A stretch of DNA of 64,000 bases, taken from contig NC_058338.1 of the NCBI RefSeq assembly GCF_905475395.1, positions 13,530,935 through 13,594,934 of the forward strand. Reading direction: 5' to 3'. How positions within the stretch are numbered: the first letter of the stretch is position 1; each line of letters opens with the position of its first letter. Shown in pieces: positions 40,201 to 48,465 of the stretch. Position numbers and translations under genes: made by a program. The stretch comes from Chrysoperla carnea (Eukaryota; Arthropoda; Insecta; Neuroptera; Chrysopidae). The notes beneath the pieces were generated by a model. That model did no database searches and was not told the origin of the DNA. It saw nothing but the letters and a program-made list of their open reading frames with translations.

Positions 40201-40466
40201 ATGCGCGATTTACTTGAATAATCATTGATTAAATAAAGCATGCAATCAATATCAAGTAATTATTGTGTGTAATTGGCTAAATAGGTGCAGTATTATTGAA
40301 TTGTAATATTTATTCTATGGTAGGTACTTACTTGATCATTAACAGGTACAATTTCCAAAACTTCCGCTTTATCAAGTGTTGAGGCAGCAGGATGTGATGA
40401 TGTATGATGTACTGCTATTGCTAGCAGTATAGTTATACCAAACATACCTAATGTTGTAGTTTTCAT
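5012..40466 (-). CDS. Predicted secreted protein with two RNKR sites and acidic/Ser/Gly-rich exons; very long gene, 3' end not found
   Basis: Four coding exons (40332-40466, 20428-20517, 10556-10903, 5012-5317) are open across their whole length, flanked by AG acceptors and, except for exon 3, good donors. All start and end in phase 0. Together they give 293 residues and the frame stays open at the last donor, so the C-terminus lies in a further exon, probably outside the window. The product starts with a signal peptide (residues 1 to about 27). RNKR occurs in exon 2 and again in exon 4, each before a hydrophobic stretch (TIGMLRQLF; FLSFGIGG), as expected for furin-type processing. Between them lie runs of Asp, Ser and Gly. 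I do not recognise the family. That the four exons form one gene is inferred from strand, order, matching phase and the shared RNKR motif. Confidence 0.6.
8115..8210 (+). repeat. Dispersed repeat pair, copy 2
   Basis: TTTCGCATGGAAAATTTTTG, CTCCGGAATGTAAAAGT and GGTTGCTGGTGGGTAGCCCG match the copy at 1.27 kb. Confidence 0.6.
9725..9997 (+). repeat. Dispersed repeat with CAGACAGACA and AGCGGTCAAACTTATAA motif
   Basis: This is a family member of about 270 bp: TTTTCGAGTACGGAACTCTT, ATCGGTTCATCCGTTCAGG, a CAGA run, TAGCGGTCAAACTTATAA and a closing CCCC-TTTTTT-GATTCGGGGG palindrome-like end. Related members: 14758-14925, 21870-22083 and, in the other orientation, 29070-29190, 39475-39600 and 48050-48465. 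Confidence 0.6.
10556..10903 (-). CDS. Secreted-protein gene exon 3: hydrophobic helix, then Gly/Asp/Ser runs
   Basis: The acceptor TATATTCGTCAG precedes a 116-codon open stretch. It starts IDKKVEEIVQYFVRIIGR (possible amphipathic helix), then GGLFGGGG, DDDD, a run of eight Ser, a run of eight Asp, and a Ser/Thr/Ala-rich tail ending SNRIK. The runs are coded by imperfect trinucleotide repeats. The 3' border is uncertain: the only donor giving phase 0 is the poor AAA/GTTTTT at 10554-10555. GTATGC and GTTCAT slightly upstream are alternatives but would break the frame into exon 4. It may be an alternative exon. Confidence 0.6.
14050..14315 (+). repeat. Tandem duplication, unit ~133 bp
   Basis: CTAG followed by GATGTGGTTAACGAACAAC-type sequence starts at 14057 and again at 14190, each followed by ATATATGTGTTTCAA and CGATAATAATCGTAAAA(C/T)CGTCTCTGG. 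Confidence 0.7.
14758..14925 (+). repeat. Dispersed repeat (AGCGGTCAAACTTATAA family)
   Basis: It shares CACAGTCAGACAAACACACA, TAGCGGTCAAACTTATAACA and CCCCTTTTTTTAATTCGAGG with the other members. A short internal duplication of CATCGATTTTGAAGATCATC-type sequence is visible. Confidence 0.6.
15595..16764 (+). repeat. Satellite-like tandem array, unit ~306 bp, with one inverted truncated unit
   Basis: GATTGGATGCAGAG occurs at 15615, 15841, 16146 and 16452, and the array closes with GATTGG at 16759. The last three periods are 305, 306 and 307 bp; the first is 226 bp and contains an inverted piece. Units include GATATCGCAATATTTGGATC, CAAAAACTATTCGACCAGTC and GAGTTTTATCGAAAT, and stay open in one frame for about 98 codons (starting MDAEFLRYRNIW). 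No protein family is recognised, and the open frame is probably incidental. Confidence 0.9.
15700..15826. repeat. Inverted repeat (hairpin) inside the 15.6-kb array
   Basis: Arms of about 55 bp (15700-15755 and 15771-15826) are near-perfect reverse complements around a spacer of about 15 bp. Both arms are the segment of the unit running from the ATTTTTGTAC block to ATCGAAATT. Confidence 0.85.
16940..17190 (+). mobile_element. tRNA-derived SINE, near full length
   Basis: The head has a pol III A-box-like TGGTTAGTGCG (16952-16962) and a degenerate B box (about 16995-17012, AATACGATTCACGCC). The body contains GGTATCACAATC and AAGTGTGTCTTTTGTGACAGCCA, and the 3' end shows CCTTACCTAGCC. It is the same family as the copies at 19.3, 24.7 and 42.7 kb. 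Confidence 0.7.
18031..18625. mobile_element. Foldback element with long outer arms and internal inverted copies
   Basis: Outer arms 18031-18095 and about 18556-18625 are reverse complements with few mismatches (AACCAATCCTC, CTTTAGTAAATTCAA, GAATTTTTTTTGG). Inside, AACAGGGCTGGTCAGTCAGC occurs at about 18277, and its reverse complement recurs at about 18336-18360 and 18497-18525. No protein is encoded. This is a MITE-like or foldback structure of about 590 bp. Confidence 0.75.
19288..19541 (-). mobile_element. tRNA-derived SINE, full-length-like
   Basis: On the minus strand the head reads GTAACCAATTCCGTCC and a good B box, GGGTTCGATTCCCGCCG (about 19492-19508). The body then matches the other copies, and the 3' end is TGGACAACCAATATAACC. 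Length is about 254 bp. This is the best-preserved pol III promoter of the four copies. Confidence 0.75.
20428..20517 (-). CDS. Secreted-protein gene exon 2: RNKR site and amphipathic segment
   Basis: This is a 90-nt exon between acceptor TTTGTTTACAG and donor GTAAAA, phase 0 on both sides, with no stop. It encodes 30 residues: SQDIQAQISE, then the dibasic RNKR at exon positions 13-16, then TIGMLRQLFPQLSE, which could form an amphipathic helix. It sits about 20 kb from exon 1 and 10 kb from exon 3. Confidence 0.7.
20595..20850 (+). repeat. Dispersed repeat (GTATACCTTGGTATAT family), diverged
   Basis: GCAATTGACCTATGTTGCTC, TTTTTCGTTTTTGAGTTATC and TTTTGTTCGTAGCATC match the family. It ends at AACTTAGTATACCATTTATA, where the 20.9-kb foldback element region starts. 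Confidence 0.55.
20885..21212. mobile_element. MITE-like foldback element, ~95-bp terminal inverted repeats
   Basis: The left arm begins AATGTTCGATTTACATCTAG and continues through ATATCACGAGTATGA and ATGCATCTAAGT. The right arm is its reverse complement with scattered differences. TATACAG lies just outside both ends and could be a target-site duplication, although a few extra bases separate it from the right arm. Confidence 0.75.
21870..22085 (+). repeat. Dispersed repeat (AGCGGTCAAACTTATAA family)
   Basis: It contains TTTTTCGGATACGGAACCCT, ATCGGTTCATCCAGTTAGG, a CAGACAGACAGACACACACA run and TAGCGGTCAAACTTATAACA. It is one of the better-preserved copies. Confidence 0.6.
23490..23744 (+). CDS. 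Unrecognised open frame, possible exon or transposon relic
   Basis: The frame is open for 84 codons to TAG. The second half (SKQSVLLLIAENYAYQDKW, then PNFDLRLDPEDVVMGKKRF) has a protein-like composition unlike the Ile/Tyr/Asn-rich chance frames nearby. Possible AG acceptors occur at about 23547-23581. No family is recognised and no partner exon was found. Confidence 0.2.
   Translation: MATLDCILLSSICICILWIVHYSRFSNIQEMSKQSVLLLIAENYAYQDKWKSSLPNFDLRLDPEDVVMGKKRFMNSQTYKFIKL
24694..24915 (+). mobile_element. SINE copy, 5'-truncated, with long CCTAA tail
   Basis: It lacks the tRNA-like head but has the shared body (AACATATATGGTATCACAAT, AAGTGTGTCCTTCGTGGACA) and ends in a tail of about 50 bp of CTAAC repeats, some perfect and some varied. 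Confidence 0.7.
25470..25860 (+). repeat. Dispersed repeat (GTATACCTTGGTATAT family)
   Basis: Member with an uninterrupted CGGGTGAACAGTGATGTTTA region, useful as a reference for the interrupted 55.4-kb copy. It ends TCAGTATACCTTGATATACT. Confidence 0.6.
27201..27260 (+). repeat. Exact 30-bp tandem duplication
   Basis: Two perfect 30-bp units (AAGGGTAACCAACGAAACCC then GATTACTAAG) sit after AGGGTTCCAGACCC. The context resembles a widespread insect repeat of the GGGTTCCGTACCC type. Confidence 0.9.
28137..28150. promoter_or_regulatory. X-box-like (RFX-type) imperfect palindrome
   Basis: GTTGCCATGGAAAC fits the RFX X-box consensus GTNRCC-AT-GGNAAC closely. It lies 30 bp left of the (AT)n run, within intron 1 of the secreted-protein gene. 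No adjacent gene was found, so function is unknown. Confidence 0.3.
28180..28257. repeat. (AT)n microsatellite, ~78 bp
   Basis: Uninterrupted alternating TA dinucleotides, directly preceded by CTCACGCACGGTGCGA. It explains the Tyr-Ile run of the chance open frame across it. Confidence 0.95.
29587..30018 (+). mobile_element. Non-autonomous RTE-like element, copy 1
   Basis: It begins TATTATAAATGCGAAAGTAA and ends CCAGCGAAGTGGGTGGGTAT then CTAGT, the usual start and end signatures of short RTE-derived insect repeats. It matches the copy at 34.3 kb over its full length. Confidence 0.65.
30738..30940 (+). mobile_element. Possible second tRNA-derived SINE
   Basis: A locally less AT-rich segment contains CTACTGGCTGGGAGATTG and a B-box-like GGATTCGAATTCAGGC (30796-30811). 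No second copy was seen in the window, so the assignment rests on the B-box and its spacing. Confidence 0.3.
33760..34075 (+). mobile_element. RTE-like repeat fragments
   Basis: Two successive copies of the GAATGGATTTTGATGAAACT / AGCTCATACATCAGAATAAC block are followed by CGTCCAGCGAAGCGGCCGGT at the right end, the same style of termini as the 29.6-kb and 34.3-kb elements. Confidence 0.5.
34267..34727 (+). mobile_element. Non-autonomous RTE-like element, copy 2
   Basis: Full-length match to the 29.6-kb copy (TATTATTATTACGAAAGTAA to CCAGCGAAGCGAGTGGGTAT and CTAGT). It carries an extra internal 38-bp tandem duplication (starts 34449 and 34487, CATAAATTACAGA). A partial related copy lies at about 33760-34075. 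Confidence 0.65.
35440..36155 (-). repeat. Satellite-like ~306-bp repeat, second locus (reverse orientation)
   Basis: CTGCATCCAATCATTAAATT occurs at 35614 and 35921 (period 307), with partial units on both sides, about 2.3 units in total. The sequence is the reverse complement of the array at 15.6 kb. Left flank: a short repeat beginning CTAGCATATATTCGCCCGC. Confidence 0.88.
36965..37475 (+). pseudogene. LINE fragment: ORF2 C-terminal Cys/His region, one stop codon
   Basis: This copy reads MWSEYNRRFEDLISLP, then HSERLGLAVYQDYCRSCHSG, then SHILCHCPALAMRR and TYLSPTLFDDLSDLKS, homologous to the fragment at 52.6-53.2 kb. A single in-frame TAG (37180-37182) interrupts it between GEE and ETMSHIL. 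The intact C-x2-C ... H-x3-C arrangement is visible here. RNase H is missing, so it is 5'-truncated, and its far C-terminus differs from the 53-kb copy. Confidence 0.78.
39610..39905 (+). repeat. Dispersed repeat (GTATACCTTGGTATAT family)
   Basis: It carries CAATTGACCTATGTTACTCA, a CAGACAGACAGG run, GGGACTGAACTTAGTATACC and TTTCATATACATGGTATAAA. Confidence 0.6.
40332..40466 (-). CDS. Secreted-protein gene exon 1: start codon and signal peptide
   Basis: The ATG at 40464-40466 opens MKTTTLGMFG, followed by a hydrophobic core (ITILLAIAV) and a likely cleavage near HTSS/HPAA. The upstream in-frame TTG at 40475 is not needed. The exon ends with a consensus donor GTAAGT after codon 45 (phase 0). 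A consensus acceptor TTTTGCAG lies just upstream, so the exon also holds 38 nt of 5'UTR and a 5'UTR intron precedes it. Confidence 0.8.
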
Positions 40467-42250
40467 TTTGTCCAAATATTATTTGCTACTAGGAAATAAT
40501 ATTTCTGCAAAAGATAGAAACAAAATATTAGTTACTTAAATTAAAAATTAGAAAAAGCAATAAGGTGTTGTATAGTGATTACAGACGCATTCTTTGGATA
40601 AAAATTTTTGTAAATCAAAATAAAAGATAAAAATTTTCTGTATATGAAAATATTTTATATACTTTTTACACTTTATTCAACGGAATTATCTGCGCTTCCA
40701 CCAATAAAACCACTGTGTTAAACAAGAATAAAAATTTTCTTTACGAAAATAATATAGACCTTTTGCTCGGTTTTGATATATACGAAGTACAAGAAACTAA
40801 AGAATGAATTAACATTCGATTTAGAGGGCGAATGAAAATTCGCTCGGATCAAGGAAAGAACTCTAGTCATATGGTTTAACCCAGCAACCCACAACAAAAC
40901 CACGTATACTCCATTAAAATCGATGGGCCCCTTACAAATGAAATCAAGGAATCTTTGGGTCGAATTTCCTTAGGAGGGGGTAGCGAAACGGGCTTGGTAT
41001 TGTGGGCAGAAAAGTATTTTCTAGAAAAGCAATGAAATAAAGCCTGATATCTAAAATGGCTGTGTATAAGAAAATCGGGCATGGTTTCCATGGACACGAC
41101 ATGAAAAAGAGTACTTATGGAGCTGTGAAAATAATATTTAGTTGATACGGAGGGTTGAGTTGTTACGAATTTGGCAAGTCTTTATTGAAAGCTCTGTTAA
41201 TTAGTAAGGTATATGAAAGGAGTTAGGATCATGGCCTCCTATGACCTCCTAGAGGGAGAGAGCGACAATTATCACGTTATTGTTAGACAATTTTATATCG
41301 AAACCAGACAACTCATTAGACTATGTTTCATCGAACCTGTGATGTGTAATAAAAAATCCTAGTAGATCTGCTTTGTTAGCAAAACTAAACAGGCTAAAAA
41401 TTAAAATTTGAGTAGAATCAAATTCTTGACTAAAAAAATTAGATTTCTCATAATAAATGCATTTCAAGCAAGGTCGTTTATTGAACTCACATGCAATTTT
41501 TTTGTAATTTGTTTAAAATTCTGCACTTTTTAAAGTAGTGTTATAAATAAATTGACATTTATTTTATGATTTCGAAGCTTATTTTGGTCGAAGAGCTGAT
41601 CAATTATTTAGATCTAATTTAAAACTACAATCTTAATATGAAATCATAACAAAAAAAAAAAAAGAAATCTTTCAATGACCAGTGAAAACAAACTAGAGAT
41701 ATTCCTCCAATGATTAAGTTAAACCGAAGATATTCTTTTATCGATTGTTATCTTTTTCAAAGTTTTTCTTGCTCAATTTAGTTATTATTACGCAAAGAAT
41801 TAATGCAGGCAATGTGTAATGCAGAAAATATACAAATTTGGAGATGGTAATTTACATGCAATAAATCGGTGATTATAAATTACCAATTATACCATTCTTA
41901 GTAAATAAATTAGGAACAAAAAAAAACTTTCATTTTCTCTTTCATTATAAAAATGCATAAAATGATTAGCTAGCTACTCAAACAGTTAAAATGTCAAATT
42001 TAAAATAATTTTATCTAGAGGTCAAATATTGTTTTTTATATTTTTTAATTCAAATAAAATATTTATTGTGGTTTTTGCTTAAGAAGAATACTTAAGGTTA
42101 TACAACCACTACTGTAATACGCGTTATTAAGGATATTATACTTCAAAAATAATTGAGTTTAAGATTAAATTTTTTTTCGAAAGAATCGAAACAATAGAGA
42201 TACGCGAGCCAACCAAAAAAATAATTCCAGTATAATAATTGTCATGGCCG

Positions 42251-42441
42251 TCAATTGCTAAAGAATTTTTTTTTTGGCACGTGTTCATCTTCAAAGCCTT
42301 CTAAGAATTTATTGCATGAGTGTTTCGGCCCGAGGCGTGGAAACGTGCGCAATTTTCCCATTCTACATTCATTTTTTATTGTGTCATTATCGAGTAATTT
42401 TTTAGCGGACAGCAAAAACGATGCTTTAACATCGTAGACGT
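42251..42441 (-). CDS. Candidate terminal exon of unknown protein
   Basis: A strong acceptor (T-rich tract ending ATCATTGCAG) precedes 191 nt open to TGA at 42251-42253. After one partial codon it reads VYDVKASFLLSAKKLLDND, then KNECRMGKLRTFPRLGPKHS, then CNKFLEGFEDEHVP and a short Lys-rich end. Composition is balanced and less AT-driven than surrounding frames. It lies on the minus strand inside the inferred 5'UTR intron of the secreted-protein gene. I do not recognise the family; it could be an exon of a nested gene or the relic of a transposon protein. No upstream exon was identified. Confidence 0.3.
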
Positions 42442-42644
42442 CTGCAATGATAATGACCCAATAAGAAATAGGAGTTGGACCACAAACACAGTAAACGTAA
42501 AATTTAAAAAAAAAATTATAAAATTATTTATAATTCAAAAAACACGCGTAAAAAAGTTTATGTGGTTCTCTCAAACAGTTCCAGGGGTCACGCTACGCTT
42601 ATTTATTAGTAATTCGAAAAAAAATTACAAATTTTTTAGTTCAG

Positions 42645-42890
42645 ATAGATAGGTTAGATTAGGTTAGGTTATATTAGCTATCCACGAAGGACCCACATAG
42701 GCTACAGAGTCCATTGTGTATTTTACCCCCTTTTCCGCTGATAATTTCATTTATCAATTCTTCAATTATTTTCAGAGGGTGAATGCACCTCATTCATGCA
42801 CATCAGTTCATTACAACTATTTATTAAATTAATTTTTGTTGTGACGGCCGGAATCGAATCCGCTACCTTAGCTACTACCATAGGTAAGCG
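42645..42890 (-). mobile_element. tRNA-derived SINE copy
   Basis: Reverse-strand copy with the TTAGG-type tail at its left edge (GGTTAGATTAGGTTAGG), the shared TCCACGAAGGAC block, and a B-box-like CGGATTCGATTCCGGCC at about 42846-42862. Confidence 0.7.
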
Positions 42891-44604
42891 TAGTATTAAT
42901 ACTTTTTTATTGATTAAGATTCAGTATAATTAATTTGTTTATTTAAAATAGCAGAATTAACCAAAGTTAAAATTTTGCATATATTTTTTTAGTTGTCGTA
43001 TAACCTTAAACATGTTTATAAAAAAAAAAGCCCCACCAAGTAGCAACAGGTCAAATTTTCTCCCTAGAGTGTTATAATATATTATAATACATATGTATAA
43101 GCATATTATTAAGTAACATTTAATGGTTTAACTTAATTTCTATAGCCTTAAGGCAAAACAATTATGAAATCATATATGTTATACATTAATTTTAAATAAA
43201 TAATATTTAACAACAAACTGTCACAGAAAAACTTGTTTTATACAAATTTAGGTCGATTTAATATAGAAAATTTACTAGAATTAATATTTTAAAAAAAAAT
43301 TAGAGTAGAGAGTAGAAATTTCTTCATGAATGTAAAATAATTACACCCACGGCAATTTTGGATAAAAAGCTTGATTTTTTTTATTTGAAGTTGGACTAAG
43401 TCTAAATCAATTCTGAAAAATTTGGTGGAGCTTGCTCGATTAGGTACTTATTTAAATAAATAAATTACTTCAAAAGTAGGCCTATTTAACATTGTATGGT
43501 AAAACGGTAGATGTTTGCATAGATTTCTCCTAAACTAGTCGTTGGAAATTAAAAATAAACTATTTAATTTAAAACCTTTAGAAATTATTGAAAACAAAAA
43601 AAAATCCGTTGTGCCCAACTAAGTAATTAAGGATATATGAGCATGGTAGTGGAGGTATAAATTTAAAAAAAAAATATTTTTTTATGGAGAATTATGTTAT
43701 AACTTGACAATATTAGACGAAAATTAAGAATAAAATTTTTCGATATCTGAAGTAATTTTCAAACTATCGAATTGAAAATGCATCATCAAAGTTGAAAATA
43801 ATGTGCCAATAATTTCAACCACAAGTCTAAACTTGCATTAGCTTAAGAATCCTTTTTATGCGGGAAATTATCTAATAGAGATGATAACTACATATTTGTA
43901 TCTTTACATAAAGAAGTAAAATTTACGGAGAGAAGATATAACTAAGTCATTTTTCATCCCATTGCTATGAATCGCCATAGAAAATTTATATAAAACTCCA
44001 TTTGTAAGACAGAAACGGGCAACAATCATTGGAAGCTTATAATTTCTAAAACTTCGTTTTTTAATCATTTTTAATTAAAAGTGTTATATTGGAAATTCAG
44101 TAGCGGCCATCCACCCAATTGAAATAATTTTACAAGCTTTTATTTAACTTGCAACCTTTTTTTTGCCAAAGTGGAACATTTTTAAACTTTTCTGAGAAAA
44201 CTTCATATTATGAAACAATGATTCAAAGAAAATTAACGAGTGATATATTCAAATTAATTTCTTTAATTTAAATAACTGAATTAAATAACATTTCATTAAC
44301 AACTCAACGAAATATAAATCGTTTGAAGTGCCTGAAGGCTGAAACAAGGGTTGAACACGCAGTTTCGTTGACTTTAATTCAAATAACGAGACCTGTCTAT
44401 AATTTTGAATTATCATTCTTTTTAATTCTATTCAGTTCGAATTAAAAAGTTCAATATTATTGATTTAACTAAGGGAAAGTTGACTTTTAAGTAATAACTA
44501 AAAAAATAAATGGTGATTTTTTAGATTTTAGTTAGTTAAATTAATAAATACCCTTTTCAAACTGAATAAAAAATTTCGTAATGGCAAATATCATTCAGAC
44601 GCTT

Positions 44605-44890
44605 AGACTTAGAAAAATCAGGATTTCCAAAAGCTATAACTACGTTTTTTTTTTCGGACAAATTAGAAGATTTTAAAAGTTGCGCGAGCTTAATATTATG
44701 AAAGAATGATTTAATCAATGGAAAGAACACTTCAGTCATATATTCTTTAGACTCAAAAAATCAGGATTGCCCAAAAGCTATAATTACGTTTTCTTTTCGG
44801 ACAAATTAGAAGATTTTAAAAGAATTGTTCGAGCTTAATATTATGAAAGAATGATTTAACCAAGGGAAAGTTAAATCATATATTCAAATT
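44605..44890 (+). repeat. Tandem duplication, unit ~143 bp
   Basis: TCAGGATT(T/G)CC begins at 44618 and 44761. Both units continue with AAAAGCTATAA(C/T)TACGTTT, GGACAAATTAGAAGATTTTA and TTAATATTATGAAAGAATGA. Confidence 0.8.
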
Positions 44891-44938
44891 AAATGGTTTC
44901 TTAAATATTATTTAAATAAATATAAAATAAATACTTAC

Positions 44939-45207
44939 ATAAAACTACTTAAAAATTAAATTTAAAAAAAAGTAAAAAAATAAAATTTTTATTTAATAAA
45001 ACACGTCACTGCACAAACTTCTTACTTATTGCACGTATTATAAAAATTTTTACAAAAGCGAAATATTATTTGAAACAACTTTCTATTTAACACAAAAATA
45101 AAAATAAAAAGATTTTGTTCTTTTTTTAATTTTACAACAACCAAACGTCGCTCGTCGTACTCGATTAGATGGCAGTTACTTAAGGTTTTTATTACCAATG
45201 ATAAATA
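44939..45207 (-). other. Possible non-coding first exon of the secreted-protein gene
   Basis: A consensus donor, TTTTAT/GTAAGTAT, lies at 44938-44933 on the minus strand and could splice to the acceptor just upstream of the signal-peptide exon (exon starts at 40504). A TATA-like box lies about 300 bp further upstream. The exon is inferred from these signals only; no coding potential is needed or seen. Confidence 0.35.
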
Positions 45208-45231
45208 AGTAATGAAATATTAGCTGACTAA

Positions 45232-45239
45232 CTTATATA
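45232..45239 (-). promoter_or_regulatory. TATA-like box, candidate promoter of the secreted-protein gene
   Basis: TATATAAG on the minus strand, with TCATT about 25 bp downstream as a loose initiator match. It precedes the candidate 5'UTR exon. In DNA this AT-rich the motif alone is weak evidence. Confidence 0.3.
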
Positions 45240-47039
45240 AAGTTGCAGCTATATTAAAACTCTTAAGCTAAAACAACAATCACCGTGATTGAATTGAAAG
45301 TTAATATTCAGATTTGTTTGCGCTGTTTGTTATTGAAGTGTAATTTGTATTAAAAACACACCTGTGCCTCGGTGTAGTATACACAGCCTGCTGTCTGTCT
45401 GTAATATGAAATATGTAATGATGGCTTAATCAATTTGAATTTGCCTTTATAAACTATCTATTTGAAATTATAAAAATGGGGATTGAGGAATCACCACCAT
45501 TTTTTTATTATTTTTTCTGAATTTGAAGAGTGTTGGCAGTATACTTCGTTGGCTCTCGTTTGCGGGCTTTTATTTTATTTTATTTTAAATCATATTAGCT
45601 CTGTAGCAGATTAAAATTAGAGTTTGTTTGTTTTTTGATTTAATTAAAATATTTTATGGTAATTTTTTTAATTATTATTAATTAATAATTACATAGTTTG
45701 ATGTTTAATTAATTTTCATTGGATTTGATTAGATTAAATAATATACAGTATGATGTCCTTAAAATTATTACGCATTATTAATTAGCAATGTATTTAAATA
45801 GATAAGATTATATTTTCTGAAACATGGGGGTTTGATTTTATAATATATGCAAATAAGGACTAATAGATCTCGCTGCTTTTAAAAAAGCAAGTGAAGTTAA
45901 TTGATGAAATGTCCTGTATAGTCAGTGTTGAAATTCATTGATTTCGAAAATATTTTCTAAGAATTTTGTTTTTCGTTTTTAGAAAATTTTTCTCAAAGCT
46001 CACTATTTGAAGCCACCTACAAATTTCCAACTCTCTATCGTACTGTCTGAGAGAAAATGGACATTATTATTTGTAAATATTATATATATTTTTATGAATA
46101 AATGTTTCAAATAAAAGTTGTTTATTTATTGATTAGGAACATTTATTACAATTAAACTTTTGTTCTATCTCTAACTGTGTACAAGATTTGTCCTACTCAA
46201 GATCCAAAACCCAATTAACCTTAGTTGCTCATTTACAAACTAAAAAAAATTACTAGGGAAAAAATATCCAATAGTTTCAATGATTATTTTCTCTTAAGGG
46301 TGCAAATTAGGGGTAAAATTTTGGTTTCCATTTTCTCCAAAACCATAAAAAATGAACGGTTACAAGTTTGTAGATAGCTTCGAATAGTTAGTGCCTATTT
46401 TGCGTGAAAGGGGTCGGAGAGAAATATTTTGGTTAAAAATTCATTTCAATGCTTGTAGATTACAAAAATCAAATGTTTCCTAGATTTTTTTGTTGATGTA
46501 CTTCTCAAAAGCCAAAAACGTGCAATATTTAATTATAAAAAGTTCAACAATTAGAACTCAAACATATACAGGATATTTAAGCAATTAACTAAGTTCGTAT
46601 CTTTCTTTTTTTCATTTTATTTTTAATTTAAATTTTATTATCTTTTATTTTTATATATAATCTTCCTTAGAACATTAGAACAATTCAAAGCAATTTTTTG
46701 TAAAATCTACATATCTTAACATATTATACCTTTATTATTAATTATAAATAATATATTATTAATTATATTATTATAATTTTTTTTAAATTTTTTTCCCTTT
46801 TCTTACTTCTAAGTACAGGAAAATTCTTGTAAATTTTCAATTAAAAAATTGTTTACAAGAGCCCATGCTCATCAACTTTTGTTTCGATAAGTATAAATTT
46901 AATGCAAAAATATTCTTACTAGAAAAATAATCGATAAAATTACGATACTTTATAGAATTTCAAATTTTATTACCCCAAGAGTACAATCAAGTCTTGGTAC
47001 AAAACTGCAATAGGACGATATCTTTAACTGGTATTAAAA

Positions 47040-47560
47040 TCTCCATGCAATTGTGAACTACCCGCTCCGCTGGTCATCTTCAATTTTAAATACAAAGAAG
47101 GTTGGCAGAAAGTTGTGTTATAACTATTCACTTCATATGCTGTCACTTATCCTTCCTTTGTTCTAATTTTAGGGCCCTTGGTGTACCCTACCACGCTTCA
47201 CTGTGTGGTTTAATGTACACATCATGCTGTTTTATTTGATATCAGACTTGGGTATTTTTGAAAATATTCGATTGTCCATCCCCACTTTCACGCCACACTT
47301 TTCCATTTTCCGAAGGTTAAAAGTAGATAACAACAATCCTTGAAGTTGATTGTATATCTTGTCAAAATTTGTGCTTAATCGATGGAAAACTTTTTAAATT
47401 TTTTAACTCCTAATAGCCTTTTTTTCGGAGTCTGTTGTCCTTCAGAATCTGGACTATCTCTGTACAAAATTTCGATTTTAAATTGGTTCAGTAGTTTAGG
47501 CATGATTGCATGACATACAAACAGACAGACAGATTTACTTTCGCATTTATAATAGAAAAA
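47040..47560 (-). mobile_element. RTE-like repeat, reverse orientation
   Basis: The left edge GAACTACCCGCTCCGCTGG and the right edge TTTACTTTCGCATTTATAAT are the reverse complements of RTE-like 3' and 5' ends. A related fragment lies in the other orientation at about 56205-56400. Confidence 0.55.
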
Positions 47561-48049
47561 AGTAAGAAAGAAAGAATTATTCCTAAAATTTTATTTGCAC
47601 AGATATCAAAATATTTTTATAAAACACTCTATAAAATATATTAAAAATTAATGAATGAAGGACAATTCAGGCTAAATTCTTTTTTGAAAACTCACTGTAA
47701 GAAAAAGGGGACATGGTCATTTGAAGTAGCTATATTCAAGATAATATTATGAGTATACCTATGTCTGAATGAGTATATGTCTACGCTGCTTCTACTATTG
47801 ACAAGAAGTTGTTATGTCAAAGAGTTTAATGAGTCGTATTTGTGATAAGTGATTAATACCTCTCTTTTCTTAAATGGAAACAACCTTTCTGTCATATCAT
47901 TAAAACACGTTTTCATCATAAATACATACTGATACAAAATAAAGCTTGAATTAAGAAGTTTAAAAATTGATGCAAAGTTCTAGAAGAGGTGGGCACCAAC
48001 CTCACCTTCGTATACCTGGTTGACCCATTGAACCGAAAATTAATAAAAA

Positions 48050-48465
48050 TTTGGCTTATAATTAGGTGCAAATTAGGTGCTGAAACGGGTTTAGAGGTAA
48101 CAAAAAATGAGATTATAAAGATTAAAGTGTTAAGTTTGACCGTTATGTATGTGTGTCCTGTCTGTCTGTGGCACTATAGCGTCTAAATGGTTGAACCGAT
48201 TTTGATTTTTTTGTTTCGTTTGAAAGGTAATTTAATGGAGGGTGATCTTAACTGTGTTTTAACTGTGAGTTTAGAATTCCGTATCCGAAAAAACTAAAAA
48301 ATTAGTGATGATCTTCAAAATCGGCTCAGTTTGGAAAAAACTTTAAGGAAAAAATTAATTTAATGGAGAGTGTTCTTAGATATCAAGTGGAAGTTTAGGG
48401 TGCCGAACCTGAAAAATTAGTCGGGGGTTTTTTAAATTTTGTAAATTTCACTTGTTAATTATCTC
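48050..48465 (-). repeat. Dispersed repeat (AGCGGTCAAACTTATAA family), reverse and internally duplicated
   Basis: The reverse copy shows CCGTTATGTATGTGTGTCC, GGTTGAACCGATTTTGAT and TTTAATGGAG(G/A)GTG repeated at about 48231 and 48360, so the segment is partly duplicated in tandem. Similar reverse copies lie at 29070-29190 and 39475-39600. Confidence 0.55.

Larger units (their letters stand above)
20518..40331. other. Intron 1 of the secreted-protein gene, ~19.8 kb (inferred)
   Basis: It is repeat-rich: a foldback element, a SINE, several dispersed repeats, an (AT)n run, RTE-like elements, the second ~306-bp locus and a LINE fragment. The unrecognised frame at 23490-23744 is the only other coding candidate. 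Confidence 0.45.

Noticed and set aside
40475..40475. TTG at 40475 as the start of the signal-peptide exon
   Set aside because: It is not ATG. The ATG at 40464-40466 gives a normal signal peptide and needs no unusual start.
40790..41110. Possible retroelement integrase relic (plus strand, GRMKIRSDQGKN)
   Set aside because: Too short and interrupted by stops in every frame; the resemblance is too weak to call.
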